A stretch of DNA of 64,000 nt from Methylotenera sp. (GTDB lineage Bacteria; Pseudomonadota; Gammaproteobacteria; Burkholderiales; Methylophilaceae): positions 94,001-158,000 of the forward strand of contig NZ_JAUXOY010000014.1 of the NCBI RefSeq assembly GCF_030684185.1. Direction: 5' to 3'. Every line of letters starts with the position of its first letter. Positions within the stretch are counted from its first letter, which is position 1. The notes under the pieces are model-generated. The model had not been told where the DNA came from, ran no database searches, and saw only the letters and a list, made by a program, of their open reading frames with translations. Position numbers and translations under genes: made by a program. This document shows positions 1 to 10,410 of the stretch, one piece after another.

Positions 1-51
1 ATGCGCCAGCCAGACCCTGGTGCAGAGTTGGCAAGAGTCTTTAGCATTTAA
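1..51 (+). other. possible 3' end of an upstream CDS
   Basis: Frame 1 stays open from the window edge to a TAA and ends in ARVFSI. It may be the tail of a gene upstream of hemB; in related genomes an EngB-type GTPase often lies there, but nothing in these 16 residues proves it. It could also be non-coding leader. Confidence 0.25.
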
Positions 52-87
52 CTTTTCGTTAATTGGTTGTTTTCTGAATCGAGGTAA

Positions 88-1086
<999 letters not shown>

Positions 1087-1118
1087 CATATTCACGGCAA
1101 GGGTAGTGGCTGCAAGGC

Positions 1119-1742
1119 TTATTGGTTCAGTAAAAACTTAACACTTTGTATGTCCGCTCGCACTGCATTACTCCCATCTGCAGCCCGTTTTGTAGGAGTT
1201 CTTATTTCATCGACTTCAAATACACTTAATTTAATGATGCCAGTCGACATTTCAAGTGAGAAAACTGGAACTTTTTTGCGGTTGTCGCCTTTTTTATCAC
1301 GTTTTCCGTCATTCATCACACGATATGATTTTTCATTGGTTTGGAATGGAATATCTTGATTGAGCAAGAACATTTCTACGTCTTTTAGGCTGTCAGCAAA
1401 CAAGTGAATATGCGTTTCTGCACCTAATCCAGCCGTGCCGTCCAGCACAGCGCCAGTTAAATACGGGTTAAATCTTTCAAGTAATTGCATGGTGAAGAGC
1501 GCGTTTTTACGGAGCATACGCAGGTTTTCTGGCTGTTCATCACTTAAAAAAAGTGCATTATATAGTTTGAGTTCTTCCTCAATTTCAGCATTCGAAGGTA
1601 ATACGTCGTTATCAACCGCGCCAACTTGCCGCCCAGCCTTTTTCTTGGCATAGGAATAATCAGAGATGCCATCTTCTGCCATCATTCGAGCCGCTTGCTG
1701 GGCAATCAATTGTCGTAATTGCTGTAAATTTTCTTTTGCCAT
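1119..1742 (-). CDS. conserved hypothetical protein
   Basis: A 207-aa soluble protein converging on hemB. The N-terminal third is charged and helical (LRQLIAQQAARMMAEDG), followed by a region rich in E and L, then GTAGLGAETHIHLFADS, which might be part of a nucleotide-binding or nucleotidyltransferase-like fold. There is no signal peptide or membrane segment. I recall similar unnamed proteins beside hemB or mrcA in other betaproteobacteria but cannot assign a function. It ends 32 bases from the hemB stop and starts 19 bases after the mrcA stop, so it may be cotranscribed with mrcA. Confidence 0.75.
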   Translation of the reverse strand: MAKENLQQLRQLIAQQAARMMAEDGISDYSYAKKKAGRQVGAVDNDVLPSNAEIEEELKLYNALFLSDEQPENLRMLRKNALFTMQLLERFNPYLTGAVLDGTAGLGAETHIHLFADSLKDVEMFLLNQDIPFQTNEKSYRVMNDGKRDKKGDNRKKVPVFSLEMSTGIIKLSVFEVDEIRTPTKRAADGSNAVRADIQSVKFLLNQ

Positions 1743-1761
1743 GGCAACTAAATTAAGTTGT

Positions 1762-4260
1762 TCAGTTTGAATTTAATAGTTTTGTTGCATGGCCTTGTGC
1801 ATCAGTATGATCAGTATTTGGGGGCTGATTCGGTACGGTTTGTGAGTGTTTGCCAGGGGGGCTCGATGGCAATATAATTTCTGGTTGCAATAGTCGTTGT
1901 GGCTGACTCGGTGCGGCTGGATTGAAGCCAGACTCATCACCATCTTCTAATAGCGGGGGCAATGCAGACTCGACTAAAGGTGGTGGATTTTCATGATAAA
2001 AATACTCCATTATTCCTCCTTCATCACGCGTACCTGTGGATGGGTCGATGTTAATGGCAATCACGCCATCAGGTATCCGCATCTGCACTTCAGGTACGCC
2101 TTTCAATGCTGTTTCCATGTATTTAATCCAAATTGGTAAGGCAGCACCACCGCCAGTTTCACCTTTGCCTAAAGAACGTGGCTTATCAAATCCAATCCAG
2201 GCAATAGCCACTTGTTTGGGGCTGTAGCCAGCAAACCAAGCATCAATATGGTCATTCGTGGTGCCTGTTTTACCTGCAATGTCGCTACGGCCAAGTTTTA
2301 ATGCTTTGGTTGCTGTGCCGTTTCGCACCACGCTCTGCATCATAGAGTTCATGATAAATGCATTGCGAGCATCAATCACACGTGGCGCGCCATTACCAGC
2401 ATGGTCAAACTTGGTTGTCATAATAACTTTGCCATTATGGTCTACAATTTTCGCAATCAAGTTTGGTTTGACACGATATCCGCCATTGGCAAACACGGCA
2501 TAGGCACTAGCCATTTGCCATGGCGTGGCTGAACCTGCACCTAGTGCCATTGTTAGGTAGGGCGGATGATCTTTAGCAGCAAATCCAAAACGTGTGATAT
2601 AGCTTTGCGCGTAGATAGGGTCTATATCATTCAGTACGCGAATTGCTACCATGTTGACAGATTTAGTCAGCGCTTGTCTTAGGCGTATTGGGCCTCCAAA
2701 GCCGTCCTCATAATTTTTTGGAGACCACGCTTTGTTACCCGTCTCACTTGCAGAAAAGGTTAAAGGGGAATCTTCTACTATTGTGGCTGGGGTATAGCCT
2801 TTTTCTAAAGCGGCAGAGTAAATAAAAGGTTTAAAGCTTGAACCAGGTTGACGCCATGCTTGAGTAATATGGTTAAATTTACTTCTATTGAAATCAAAGC
2901 CACCAACCAAAGCACGTACCGCACCGTTTTCAGGATCAAGTGCAACTAATGCTGATTCTACCTGTGGAAGTTGCACGATGCGCCATGCATCAGCGCTTTT
3001 CTCATCCTTAGTTTTTAGTACGCGAATGACAGCTCCAGCTTTTAATAAGTGCTTGGCAGGGTCTTTTTCGGCCAGCATTTTTTCTACGAACGACAATCCT
3101 TTGCCGGTAATAACAATATCATCACCATATTTGGTATGTGCCTGGATAGACTTTGGCGTAGCGTTGGTGATAATCGCAGGAATAAAACCATTAAATGTTT
3201 CAAACTCATCCAGAGCGTTATCTAACGGATTTTTATTGTTTGAGGCAGTGTCATCATCTGACTGCAACGAGCCTAAATCCAGCATTGCTTCAGGGCCGCG
3301 GTAACCATGTCGCAAGTCATAATTTAAAATGCCTTCACGAACCGCGTTATTGGCCGCTTCCTGATTCGATCTGCGTATAGTGGTGAAAACATTGAGGCCG
3401 CTACTGTAAATCTCGTCTTGATATTGTGCGTACAAAGTTTCCCGCACAATTTCTGCCACGTAATCAGCCGATAAATCACGAGACCGTTTAACTTCTTTAA
3501 AACGCAACGGCTGTTTTAAAGCTGCCTGATACTCATTTTCCTTAAGAAACCCAAAACGATACATGTCGCGCAACACCTCTTGTTGGCGGCCGATTGCACG
3601 TTTCGGATTTATAAACGGATTGTAGCCAGAAGGGGCTTTAGGCAGTCCCGCTAAAAGAGCAGTTTCTGCCAGATTAAGTTTGTCTAGCGTTTTTCCATAA
3701 TATATCTGAGAAGCAGCAGCAAAGCCGTAAGAACGTTGGCCTAAATAAATCTGGTTGATATACAGCTCAAGGATTTTATCCTTGGTTAAAGTCCGTTCAA
3801 TTTTAATGGCTAGCAAAGATTCATTTATTTTGGTGATAAATGTCCGTTTACCGTTAGGAGGGGTGAAAAAGTTCTTGGCGACTTGCATGGTAATAGTGCT
3901 GGCGCCTTCATGAGACTTGCCAGTCACATTGTTTTTTATAGCTCTTAATACACCGGTAGTGTCTATGCCGCCGTGCTGATAAAAACGTCGGTCTTCAATG
4001 GCTAAAACCGCATCTTTCAGGTTTTGCGGAACTTGGGATATGTCGATAAAAGCGCGGCGTTCTTCACCAAACTCGCCAATTAAATAACCATCTTCAGAGT
4101 ACACGCGCAATGGTAATTTCGGCTGATAATTAGTGAGTGCATCAAGAGAAGGTAATGACGGGTAGATAATCGCAGCTGCTATGGCCACAAGTGCCAGTAT
4201 GGATAAGCCGCTAACAATTATAGCGAGTAAAACATAGTGCCACCATTTGGTAGGAGTCAT
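1762..4260 (-). CDS. mrcA: penicillin-binding protein 1A (bifunctional transglycosylase/transpeptidase)
   Basis: Class A penicillin-binding protein that polymerises and cross-links peptidoglycan in the periplasm. Order: short cytoplasmic tail, one membrane anchor (about residues 10-33), GT51 glycosyltransferase with the EDRRFYQHGG motif at 89-98, then an OB-like insert and the transpeptidase with SSFK at 474-477, SVN at 534-536 and KTGT at 664-667. All catalytic motifs are intact. The C-terminal 70 residues are proline-rich and low complexity. It is divergent from pilM, as is usual in betaproteobacteria and pseudomonads. Confidence 0.96.
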   Translation of the reverse strand: MTPTKWWHYVLLAIIVSGLSILALVAIAAAIIYPSLPSLDALTNYQPKLPLRVYSEDGYLIGEFGEERRAFIDISQVPQNLKDAVLAIEDRRFYQHGGIDTTGVLRAIKNNVTGKSHEGASTITMQVAKNFFTPPNGKRTFITKINESLLAIKIERTLTKDKILELYINQIYLGQRSYGFAAASQIYYGKTLDKLNLAETALLAGLPKAPSGYNPFINPKRAIGRQQEVLRDMYRFGFLKENEYQAALKQPLRFKEVKRSRDLSADYVAEIVRETLYAQYQDEIYSSGLNVFTTIRRSNQEAANNAVREGILNYDLRHGYRGPEAMLDLGSLQSDDDTASNNKNPLDNALDEFETFNGFIPAIITNATPKSIQAHTKYGDDIVITGKGLSFVEKMLAEKDPAKHLLKAGAVIRVLKTKDEKSADAWRIVQLPQVESALVALDPENGAVRALVGGFDFNRSKFNHITQAWRQPGSSFKPFIYSAALEKGYTPATIVEDSPLTFSASETGNKAWSPKNYEDGFGGPIRLRQALTKSVNMVAIRVLNDIDPIYAQSYITRFGFAAKDHPPYLTMALGAGSATPWQMASAYAVFANGGYRVKPNLIAKIVDHNGKVIMTTKFDHAGNGAPRVIDARNAFIMNSMMQSVVRNGTATKALKLGRSDIAGKTGTTNDHIDAWFAGYSPKQVAIAWIGFDKPRSLGKGETGGGAALPIWIKYMETALKGVPEVQMRIPDGVIAINIDPSTGTRDEGGIMEYFYHENPPPLVESALPPLLEDGDESGFNPAAPSQPQRLLQPEIILPSSPPGKHSQTVPNQPPNTDHTDAQGHATKLLNSN

Positions 4261-4396
4261 GTTGTTTACGTTTCATTTGATTAAGTATCGACGGTATTAT
4301 AAATTGCTCTGACGCCCAAGGCTAACAAACTATAAAATAAAGCGTTAAAAAGTGATAAATAAAAACCATAAATGAATTAAGCAATAAAAAAATTGC

Positions 4397-4425
4397 TTTA
4401 CAGGGCTTTAAGTTGTTGATAGGAT
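4397..4425 (+). promoter_or_regulatory. possible sigma-70 promoter for pilMNOPQ
   Basis: TTTACA and TAGGAT are separated by 17 bases about 60 bases before pilM, in the AT-rich gap between the divergent mrcA and pilM genes. The match is moderate and rests on spacing alone. Confidence 0.35.
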
Positions 4426-4482
4426 TTAATGTAAATTATTAGAAATGTACGTAACTAACGATACCAGAAAGGGAATTTCAAT

Positions 4483-5556
4483 TTGAAATTCAGCTTTTTT
4501 AAAGATAAAACCCCGCCACTGATTGGAGTAGATATCAGTTCTACCGCTATTAAAATGGTAGAGCTGTCAGACGACGGTCGCGGAGGCTATAAGCTTGAAG
4601 GATATTCAAGTGCGCCTTTGGCAAAAGAGGCTATCGTTGATGGCAATGTGGGCGATCTTGAAAAAGTTGCTGATGCCATGAAAATGGCATGGAAACTATT
4701 AGGCTCCAAGCAAAAGCGTGTCGCGCTTGCTTTGCCTGCCTCCGCTGTCATTACTAAAAAAGTGTTAATGAACGCAGGTCTGCGTGAAGAGGACATGGAA
4801 GCTCAAGTAGAGGCTGAAGCTAACCAATACATACCATTCTCCTTAGATGAAGTGAATATTGACTTCCAGATTATTGGGTCAGCGCCAAACAATTCAGATG
4901 AAGTGGAAGTGCTAATAGCCGCTTCCCGTAAAGAAAAAATTGAAGATCGAGTCGGAGCAGCTGAAGGTGCTGGGTTAAAGGTCGCGGTAATGGATGTAGA
5001 GAATTATGCAACAGAAGCTGCATATTCTCTGGTGGCAAGTCAGCTGCCAAATTCAGGGCGTGAACAAACGGTATTAATTGTAGATATCGGCGCTTCAATG
5101 ATGCATATCAATGTTTTGCATAATAATAAGTCAGTTTATACGCGGGAGCAGAACTTTGGCGGCGGACAACTCACACAGGAAATTCAAAGACGCTTTGGTT
5201 TGTCTTTAGAAGAGGCCGAGATTGCTAAACGCAAGGGTGGGCTACCTGAGAGTTATGATAGCGAAGTGTTGCAGCCCTTTATGCAGTCGCTATCTATGGA
5301 AGTTGCAAGGGCTTTGCAGTTCTTTACTAGCTCTACACAATATAATCGAATTGATCACATTGTATTGGCTGGTGGATGTGCAGCCATTCCTGCAGTAGAC
5401 GTTGCGGTGCAGGATAGAACCCAAGTGAACACAATTGTTGCAAATCCATTTCACAGCATGGCAATTAGCACCAGACTTAAACAGCAGCAAGCCGCAATCG
5501 ATGCGCCGTCGCTGCTAATCGCATGTGGTCTTGCAATGCGGGGCTTGTCAATATGA
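4483..5556 (+). CDS. pilM: type IV pilus inner-membrane platform protein PilM
   Basis: Actin-like cytoplasmic ATP-binding protein that binds the N-terminal tail of PilN and links the pilus motor to the alignment complex. It is 357 aa. The N-terminal GVDISSTAIKMVEL and the internal VDIGASMMHI are the phosphate-binding loops of the actin/FtsA fold. The start is a TTG preceded by GAAAGGGA; no better ATG gives the family N-terminus. The stop overlaps the pilN start by four bases. First gene of pilMNOPQ. Confidence 0.95.
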   Translation: MKFSFFKDKTPPLIGVDISSTAIKMVELSDDGRGGYKLEGYSSAPLAKEAIVDGNVGDLEKVADAMKMAWKLLGSKQKRVALALPASAVITKKVLMNAGLREEDMEAQVEAEANQYIPFSLDEVNIDFQIIGSAPNNSDEVEVLIAASRKEKIEDRVGAAEGAGLKVAVMDVENYATEAAYSLVASQLPNSGREQTVLIVDIGASMMHINVLHNNKSVYTREQNFGGGQLTQEIQRRFGLSLEEAEIAKRKGGLPESYDSEVLQPFMQSLSMEVARALQFFTSSTQYNRIDHIVLAGGCAAIPAVDVAVQDRTQVNTIVANPFHSMAISTRLKQQQAAIDAPSLLIACGLAMRGLSI

Positions 5557-6137
5557 TACGTGTCAACTTACTGCCACATCGCCAAATAAGACGGGAAGCG
5601 CGTCAGCGTGAATTTGGCTTAATGTCGCTTTTTTCTGCGATTGCTGCCGCTTTCATTATTTTCTTAGGTTATACATTCATCAATGCAAAAATTGATGCGC
5701 AGACGGAGCGAAATGCGCGTTTGGATGCGGCCATTGTCAAGCTGGATAAGGAAATTGCCGATATTAAAGATTTAAAAGATCAAATCAGCACCATGTTAGA
5801 GCGTAAACAAGTGGTTGAGAACCTGCAAACTAATCGTAGTCAGGCGGTTGTTATTCTGGATGAATTAAGCAGACAGTTGCCAGAGGGTATGTATCTCAAA
5901 AATATCAAGCAACAGGGTGGTTTAATATCAATTGAAGGTATTGCCGATACCAATGCGCGCGTGGCCACTTTAGTGCGTAATCTCTCCACTTCAAACTGGA
6001 TGGAGTCACCTAGCCTGGTTGAAATCAAATCAGTATTAGTCAATACCCTCAAGCAAAATGCATTTGCCTTAAACGTAAATATTAAAGTGCCTAATGCAGA
6101 AGAAGACAAAACAACTAAAGCTGGAAGTCAACCATGA
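5553..6137 (+). CDS. pilN: type IV pilus assembly protein PilN
   Basis: Bitopic inner-membrane protein of the pilus alignment complex. The cytoplasmic N-terminus MIRVNLLPHR carries the conserved NLLP motif that inserts into PilM, followed by a transmembrane helix at about residues 22-42, a coiled coil, and a ferredoxin-like periplasmic domain. I start at 5553 rather than the track start (5523), because this gives the standard N-terminus and an ATGA overlap with the pilM stop. Length is 194 aa. Confidence 0.95.
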   Translation: MIRVNLLPHRQIRREARQREFGLMSLFSAIAAAFIIFLGYTFINAKIDAQTERNARLDAAIVKLDKEIADIKDLKDQISTMLERKQVVENLQTNRSQAVVILDELSRQLPEGMYLKNIKQQGGLISIEGIADTNARVATLVRNLSTSNWMESPSLVEIKSVLVNTLKQNAFALNVNIKVPNAEEDKTTKAGSQP

Positions 6138-6781
6138 AGTTAGAAGACTTTAATAATATTGATATCAATAATGCGGGGAGTTTGCCTGCTGCGGTTAAAG
6201 CGTTATTGCTTGCTGCAATTTTCTTCGTTATTTTAGCGCTGGGTTATTATTTTTTATGGACTGATGCGTTTACATCACTTGATACGGCAAAAGCAAAAGA
6301 GCAGGAATTGCGTCAGGTTTTTTTAGACAAACAAGCCCAAGCCGTTAATTTGGTTGGGTATAAACAACAAATGGTCGAAATTGAAAAAACATTCGGTGCT
6401 TTGTTAAAGCAGCTTCCAGATAAATCTCAAATGGATGGATTGTTAACTGATATTAACCAGGCTGGATTGAATAGAGGTTTGGAGTTTGAGTTATTTAAGC
6501 CTAGCCAGGAGACGCAAGCAGAATTTTATGCTGAGATGCCAATCTCTATTAAAGTGCTGGGTACCTACCATGACTTAGGAGCGTTTGCTACAGACATCTC
6601 TAAATTGTCGCGCATTGTTACTTTAAATGATATTTCCGTGACTACTGGCGGTAAAGATGCTAAAGCCTCCGATGCTGTATTGGTGATGGAGGCCACGGCA
6701 AGAACTTACAGGTATTTAGATGCGAATGAAATTGCCTCAAAGAAAAGCGCCTCCAAAGTTAATCCAGGTGGGAAAGGTTGA
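6134..6781 (+). CDS. pilO: type IV pilus assembly protein PilO
   Basis: Inner-membrane partner of PilN; the two form periplasmic heterodimers that bind PilP. It is 215 aa with a membrane helix at about residues 23-45, a coiled coil (AKAKEQELRQVFLDKQAQ) and a periplasmic domain starting with LLTDINQAGLNRGLEFELF, typical of PilO. It overlaps pilN by ATGA, and its TGA overlaps the TTG start of pilP, so expression is translationally coupled. Confidence 0.95.
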   Translation: MKLEDFNNIDINNAGSLPAAVKALLLAAIFFVILALGYYFLWTDAFTSLDTAKAKEQELRQVFLDKQAQAVNLVGYKQQMVEIEKTFGALLKQLPDKSQMDGLLTDINQAGLNRGLEFELFKPSQETQAEFYAEMPISIKVLGTYHDLGAFATDISKLSRIVTLNDISVTTGGKDAKASDAVLVMEATARTYRYLDANEIASKKSASKVNPGGKG

Positions 6782-7332
6782 TTAAACAAGTGAATTTGCG
6801 ACTAAAATCAAAATCCGCACAAAACATGTGGTTCAAAATATCATCGATTTGTATACTAAGTCTTGGTTTAGTGGCTTGCGATGGTGATGGCGGAGATGAT
6901 CTTGATAAGTTCATTCGTGAGGCGGCTAATGGAATGGTGCCAAAGATTAAACCTTTGCCGGAGGTGAAGCCTTATCTTGCCTTGCAATACAATGCAGATG
7001 GCAAGCTGAGTGATCCATTCAGATCTCGTAAAGCGTCGAATAAATCGGGTATGTTGCAACCAAACCGGAGTAGGCCGAAAGAGTCTATGGAGGCATACCC
7101 ATTAGAAAGTATAAAGTACGTGGGGCACCTATCAAAAACCAAGTTAACTTATGCCTTACTTTTGACGCCAGATAATGGTGTGCAACAAGTAAAAATTGGA
7201 AATTATGTAGGTCAAAATTTTGGTATGGTAACAAAAATTACTGATAGCGAAGTTGTTCTAAAAGAGATTGTGCAGGATGAACTTTCAGGGGATTGGATAG
7301 AGCGTATTTCAAGTTTGGCTTTACAAGAGTAA
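6778..7332 (+). CDS. pilP: type IV pilus lipoprotein PilP
   Basis: Inner-membrane-anchored lipoprotein that connects PilNO to the secretin PilQ. It has a lipobox (LGLVAC, cysteine at about residue 34), a disordered linker with LDPFRSRK-type sequence, and a C-terminal HR-like beta domain with KIGNYVGQNFGMVTKI, the PilP signature. The start is TTG with GGAAAGG upstream. The signal peptide is preceded by about 20 polar residues, so a later start is possible but no suitable ATG sits closer than Met17. Confidence 0.92.
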   Translation: MIKQVNLRLKSKSAQNMWFKISSICILSLGLVACDGDGGDDLDKFIREAANGMVPKIKPLPEVKPYLALQYNADGKLSDPFRSRKASNKSGMLQPNRSRPKESMEAYPLESIKYVGHLSKTKLTYALLLTPDNGVQQVKIGNYVGQNFGMVTKITDSEVVLKEIVQDELSGDWIERISSLALQE

Positions 7333-7516
7333 TTAGCAATACTTGCCAGTTTATTAGCAAGACTTATCAGCGTAGCTGGTTAGTCGCGCTTATCAGTTTC
7401 CTGACTGGGTTAGAAGTGCTTATCAGTTTTCCTGATTAGCAACATTTGCCAGCGAAACTGGCTTAGTACTGGTTACCAGTCTACTGAGTGTTGCTTGTCA
7501 GCTCTCTGGTTGGCAA
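7331..7516 (+). repeat. tandem array of about seven small hairpins between pilP and pilQ
   Basis: The intergenic gap repeats a 21-30 bp unit: a linker of the form TTAGNNNNRCTT, a 5-base left arm (GCCAG, ATCAG, ACCAG or GTCAG), a 4-5 base loop, and a matching right arm (CTGGC, CTGAT, CTGGT). The CAG of successive left arms ends at 7349, 7370, 7396, 7426, 7452, 7479 and 7501. Arms change together between units (ATCAG with CTGAT, GCCAG with CTGGC), which suggests the hairpins are maintained. A related array lies at about 17490-17575 in reverse orientation. Confidence 0.8.
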
Positions 7517-7561
7517 AAGGCTGATGCTCTATTTAAGTAATTAGGAATTTAAGGTGAGGCA

Positions 7562-9718
7562 ATGAAAAAAAATACATGGATGACCAAATTTTTGCAGGCA
7601 TTGTTGCTGATAGGTTTAACGCTATCAGCTGGTTTCTCATATGCTGAGGAGCAGTTAGCATTAAGCAATAAAATTGAGAGTGTAGATTTTTCAACCTTGC
7701 CTGGTGGCAGGGTCGCGGTTCACATTAAAACCACATCACCGCTTGCAAACGCCCCTGCAGGGTTCACGCTAAATAGTCCCGCGCGTATTGCTTTAGATTT
7801 TCCAGGTGTGGCAAATGGTTTGGCAAAAAATATAATTCAGGTAGATCAAGGCTCTCTAAAAAGCATTATGCTTGCCCAAGCAAAAGAACGTACGCGTATG
7901 GTGCTGAATTTATCTAAAAACGTTGGTTACAGCAGCACCGTAAAAGGTAACGAAGTAACGATTATGCTGCAGGCCAATGAAGTAAGTGCAAATGTAGGTG
8001 TTGAAACTAAATTTGCAGAAGCGGCTATAGGCCAGCAGCAATATTCAATTAACAATGTTGATTTTGCCCGGGGTAAAAATGGTGAAGGCCGTATTATTGT
8101 AGACTTATCAAATGCCTCAGCAGGTATCAATATCAAGCAAACAGGTAAGACAATTGTCGTTGATTTTATTAACACCGATGTACCAGCCAACTTACAGCGC
8201 CGCCTTAATGTCACCAATTTTAATACACCGGTTATTTATGTGGATACCATGAAGCAAGGTAAAAATGGCCGCATGATAATTGAACCCAAAGGCAACTGGG
8301 AGCAATCAGCTTACCAAGCCGATAAAAAATTCATTATAGATGTCCGTCAAGTAATCGAAGATCCAAACAAATTGGTTCGAGGCGCTAAACCAGGTTACGC
8401 AGGTGAAAAACTCTCTTTGAATTTCCAGAATATCGAAGTGCGCTCCGTATTGCAGGTAATTGCTGACTTTACCGGGTTAAATATTATTACAAGTGACACA
8501 GTAACTGGCAATCTAACTTTACGACTAAAAGATGTGCCCTGGGATCAGGCATTGGATATTATTGTCCAAAGCAAGGGTCTATCTATGCGTAAAACGGGTA
8601 ATGTAATTTTAATTGCCCCGGCAGAAGAGGTGGCGGCTAAAGAGAAGCAAATGCTGGAAGCATCGTTGCAAATTGATGATTTAGAGCCAGTGCGCACTGA
8701 AGTATTTACTTTGAAATATATGAAGGCAGAATCACTCAAAAATATATTGAGTGATCCAAAACAAAAAATATTATCCAAGCGCGGTAGTGCAGTGTTAGAC
8801 CCACGTACTAATACGGTGTTTGTGCAAGATACTTCAAAATATTTAGAACAGGTGCAAGCAATTATCAATAAAGTAGATATTGCAGTTAAACAAGTAATGA
8901 TTGAGTCCAGATTGGTGATTGCTGATGATAAATACAGCAAGGCGTTGGGGGCCAGGTTTGGCGTAACTCAAACAGGAACACCAGGTAGGGCTGCGAGTAC
9001 CATCAGCGGAACTTTAGGTAACAGGCCAACTGCAAGTACGGCCACAACGCTAACACAAGGTACGCATAACGGCTCTATACAAACAGCCCTCACAGGCGGT
9101 GCTGTTACAACAAGCTCTGACGGACTGCCTGATTTGGCATCGAACCTTCCTGTTGCCAATGCATTTGGCTCATTTGCATACAGCTTGTTCCATCTGCCGG
9201 CTGGTTTGCTGTTGAACTTTGAATTAACGGCGATGGAAGCCGACGGGCGCGGTAAAGTAGTTTCTAGTCCACGTGTCACAACGGCAAATCAGCACAAAGC
9301 GAAAATTGCTCAAGGTACAGAGATACCTTATTTAGAAGCAAGCAGTAGCGGAGCAGCTACGGTTTCCTTTAAACCTGCGGTATTAAGTTTAGAAGTAACA
9401 CCACAAATTACACCGGATGATAAAATCATCATGCAACTTGATGTTAAAAAAGACCGGGTAGGGCAAGTATTTAATGGTGTTCCATCTATTGAAACCCAAA
9501 ACATCAATACCCTGGTGTTGGTAGGCAACGGTGAAACCGCTGTGCTTGGTGGAATTTTTGAGCAAACAGAACGCAACGATGTGGAGAAAGTGCCATTCTT
9601 TGGCGACTTACCAATTATGGGTAATCTGTTCAAACGTAAAACTACGCTTAACAACAAAACAGAATTACTGATTTTCATTACGCCAAAAATTATGAATGAT
9701 AGTTTAACGTTGCAATAA
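7562..9718 (+). CDS. pilQ: type IV pilus secretin PilQ
   Basis: Outer-membrane secretin that forms the pilus exit channel. It is 718 aa: signal peptide ending at AGFSYA, two AMIN peptidoglycan-binding domains (about 35-115 and 160-245), an N0/STN domain with LSLNFQNIEVRSVLQVIADF, an N1 domain, a serine/threonine/glycine-rich insert near 470-520, and the secretin core ending VPFFGDLPIMGNLF plus LLIFITPKI. RBS AAGGTGAGG. Last gene of pilMNOPQ, separated from pilP by the hairpin array. Confidence 0.96.
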   Translation: MKKNTWMTKFLQALLLIGLTLSAGFSYAEEQLALSNKIESVDFSTLPGGRVAVHIKTTSPLANAPAGFTLNSPARIALDFPGVANGLAKNIIQVDQGSLKSIMLAQAKERTRMVLNLSKNVGYSSTVKGNEVTIMLQANEVSANVGVETKFAEAAIGQQQYSINNVDFARGKNGEGRIIVDLSNASAGINIKQTGKTIVVDFINTDVPANLQRRLNVTNFNTPVIYVDTMKQGKNGRMIIEPKGNWEQSAYQADKKFIIDVRQVIEDPNKLVRGAKPGYAGEKLSLNFQNIEVRSVLQVIADFTGLNIITSDTVTGNLTLRLKDVPWDQALDIIVQSKGLSMRKTGNVILIAPAEEVAAKEKQMLEASLQIDDLEPVRTEVFTLKYMKAESLKNILSDPKQKILSKRGSAVLDPRTNTVFVQDTSKYLEQVQAIINKVDIAVKQVMIESRLVIADDKYSKALGARFGVTQTGTPGRAASTISGTLGNRPTASTATTLTQGTHNGSIQTALTGGAVTTSSDGLPDLASNLPVANAFGSFAYSLFHLPAGLLLNFELTAMEADGRGKVVSSPRVTTANQHKAKIAQGTEIPYLEASSSGAATVSFKPAVLSLEVTPQITPDDKIIMQLDVKKDRVGQVFNGVPSIETQNINTLVLVGNGETAVLGGIFEQTERNDVEKVPFFGDLPIMGNLFKRKTTLNNKTELLIFITPKIMNDSLTLQ

Positions 9719-9788
9719 ACCGCAGGTTTTGTCTGGTTGTGCATTTTTAACTCAAGCAAAACCTGACAGATATTCAAGATTGTCTTAA

Positions 9789-9820
9789 AATGCCCATCAT
9801 GATTGTGATGGGCATTTTTT
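9789..9820 (+). terminator. rho-independent terminator after pilQ
   Basis: An 11-bp perfect stem AATGCCCATCA/TGATGGGCATT with a 6-base loop runs into T6. It sits 71 bases after pilQ and 22 bases before aroK, so aroK probably relies on read-through or its own promoter. Confidence 0.85.
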
Positions 9821-9841
9821 ATGCGTAATAGGTGGTAAGAG

Positions 9842-10387
9842 TTGAACAATATTTTTTTTATCGGTTTGATGGGGGCAGGTAAAACCACGATAGGTCGACT
9901 AATTGCGAAGCAGTTGGGCATGGTTTTTTACGACTCGGATCATGAAATTGAACGTAAAACCGGCGTTAAAATCCCGCTTATATTTGAGCTGGAAGGCGAG
10001 GCAGGCTTTCGCAAACGTGAAACAGCCATCATTGAAGAACTGTGTCAGTTAAAAAATATTGTAATGGCCACAGGCGGCGGTGCCGTTTTGATGCCGGAAA
10101 ATCGGGCATTACTTAAAAATAATGGCAAAGTAGTATATTTGCGGGCAAACGTTCATGATTTATGGCTACGTACCCGCAATGATAAAACTCGCCCGCTATT
10201 GCAGGGTGGTAACATCAGGCAGAAGTTAGAGCAACTCTATATCGAGCGTGACCCCATCTACACGGCCTTAGCAGATTGTATTGTGGATACCGGCGCACAA
10301 TCGGCACATGACATCACAAATTACATTGAGCAATTGCTGCAAAATGATTACACTCAAGACGATGCTTATGAAAATATTAAGCCTTAA
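9842..10387 (+). CDS. aroK: shikimate kinase
   Basis: Phosphorylates shikimate to shikimate 3-phosphate with ATP (aromatic amino acid pathway). It is 181 aa with Walker A GLMGAGKTTIGR at residues 8-19, the shikimate-binding DSDHEIE, FRKRE and GGGAV motifs, and the lid arginine in RTRNDKTRPLL. The start is TTG after GGTGGTAAGAG. aroB follows after a palindromic repeat element. Confidence 0.96.
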   Translation: MNNIFFIGLMGAGKTTIGRLIAKQLGMVFYDSDHEIERKTGVKIPLIFELEGEAGFRKRETAIIEELCQLKNIVMATGGGAVLMPENRALLKNNGKVVYLRANVHDLWLRTRNDKTRPLLQGGNIRQKLEQLYIERDPIYTALADCIVDTGAQSAHDITNYIEQLLQNDYTQDDAYENIKP

Positions 10388-10410
10388 ATTATCGCCATTT
10401 CACTAAAACT

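Noticed and set aside
7331-7516. CRISPR-like array between pilP and pilQ
   Set aside because: Units are 21-30 bp in total with no unique spacers, and the conserved part is a linker plus hairpin; no cas genes are nearby.
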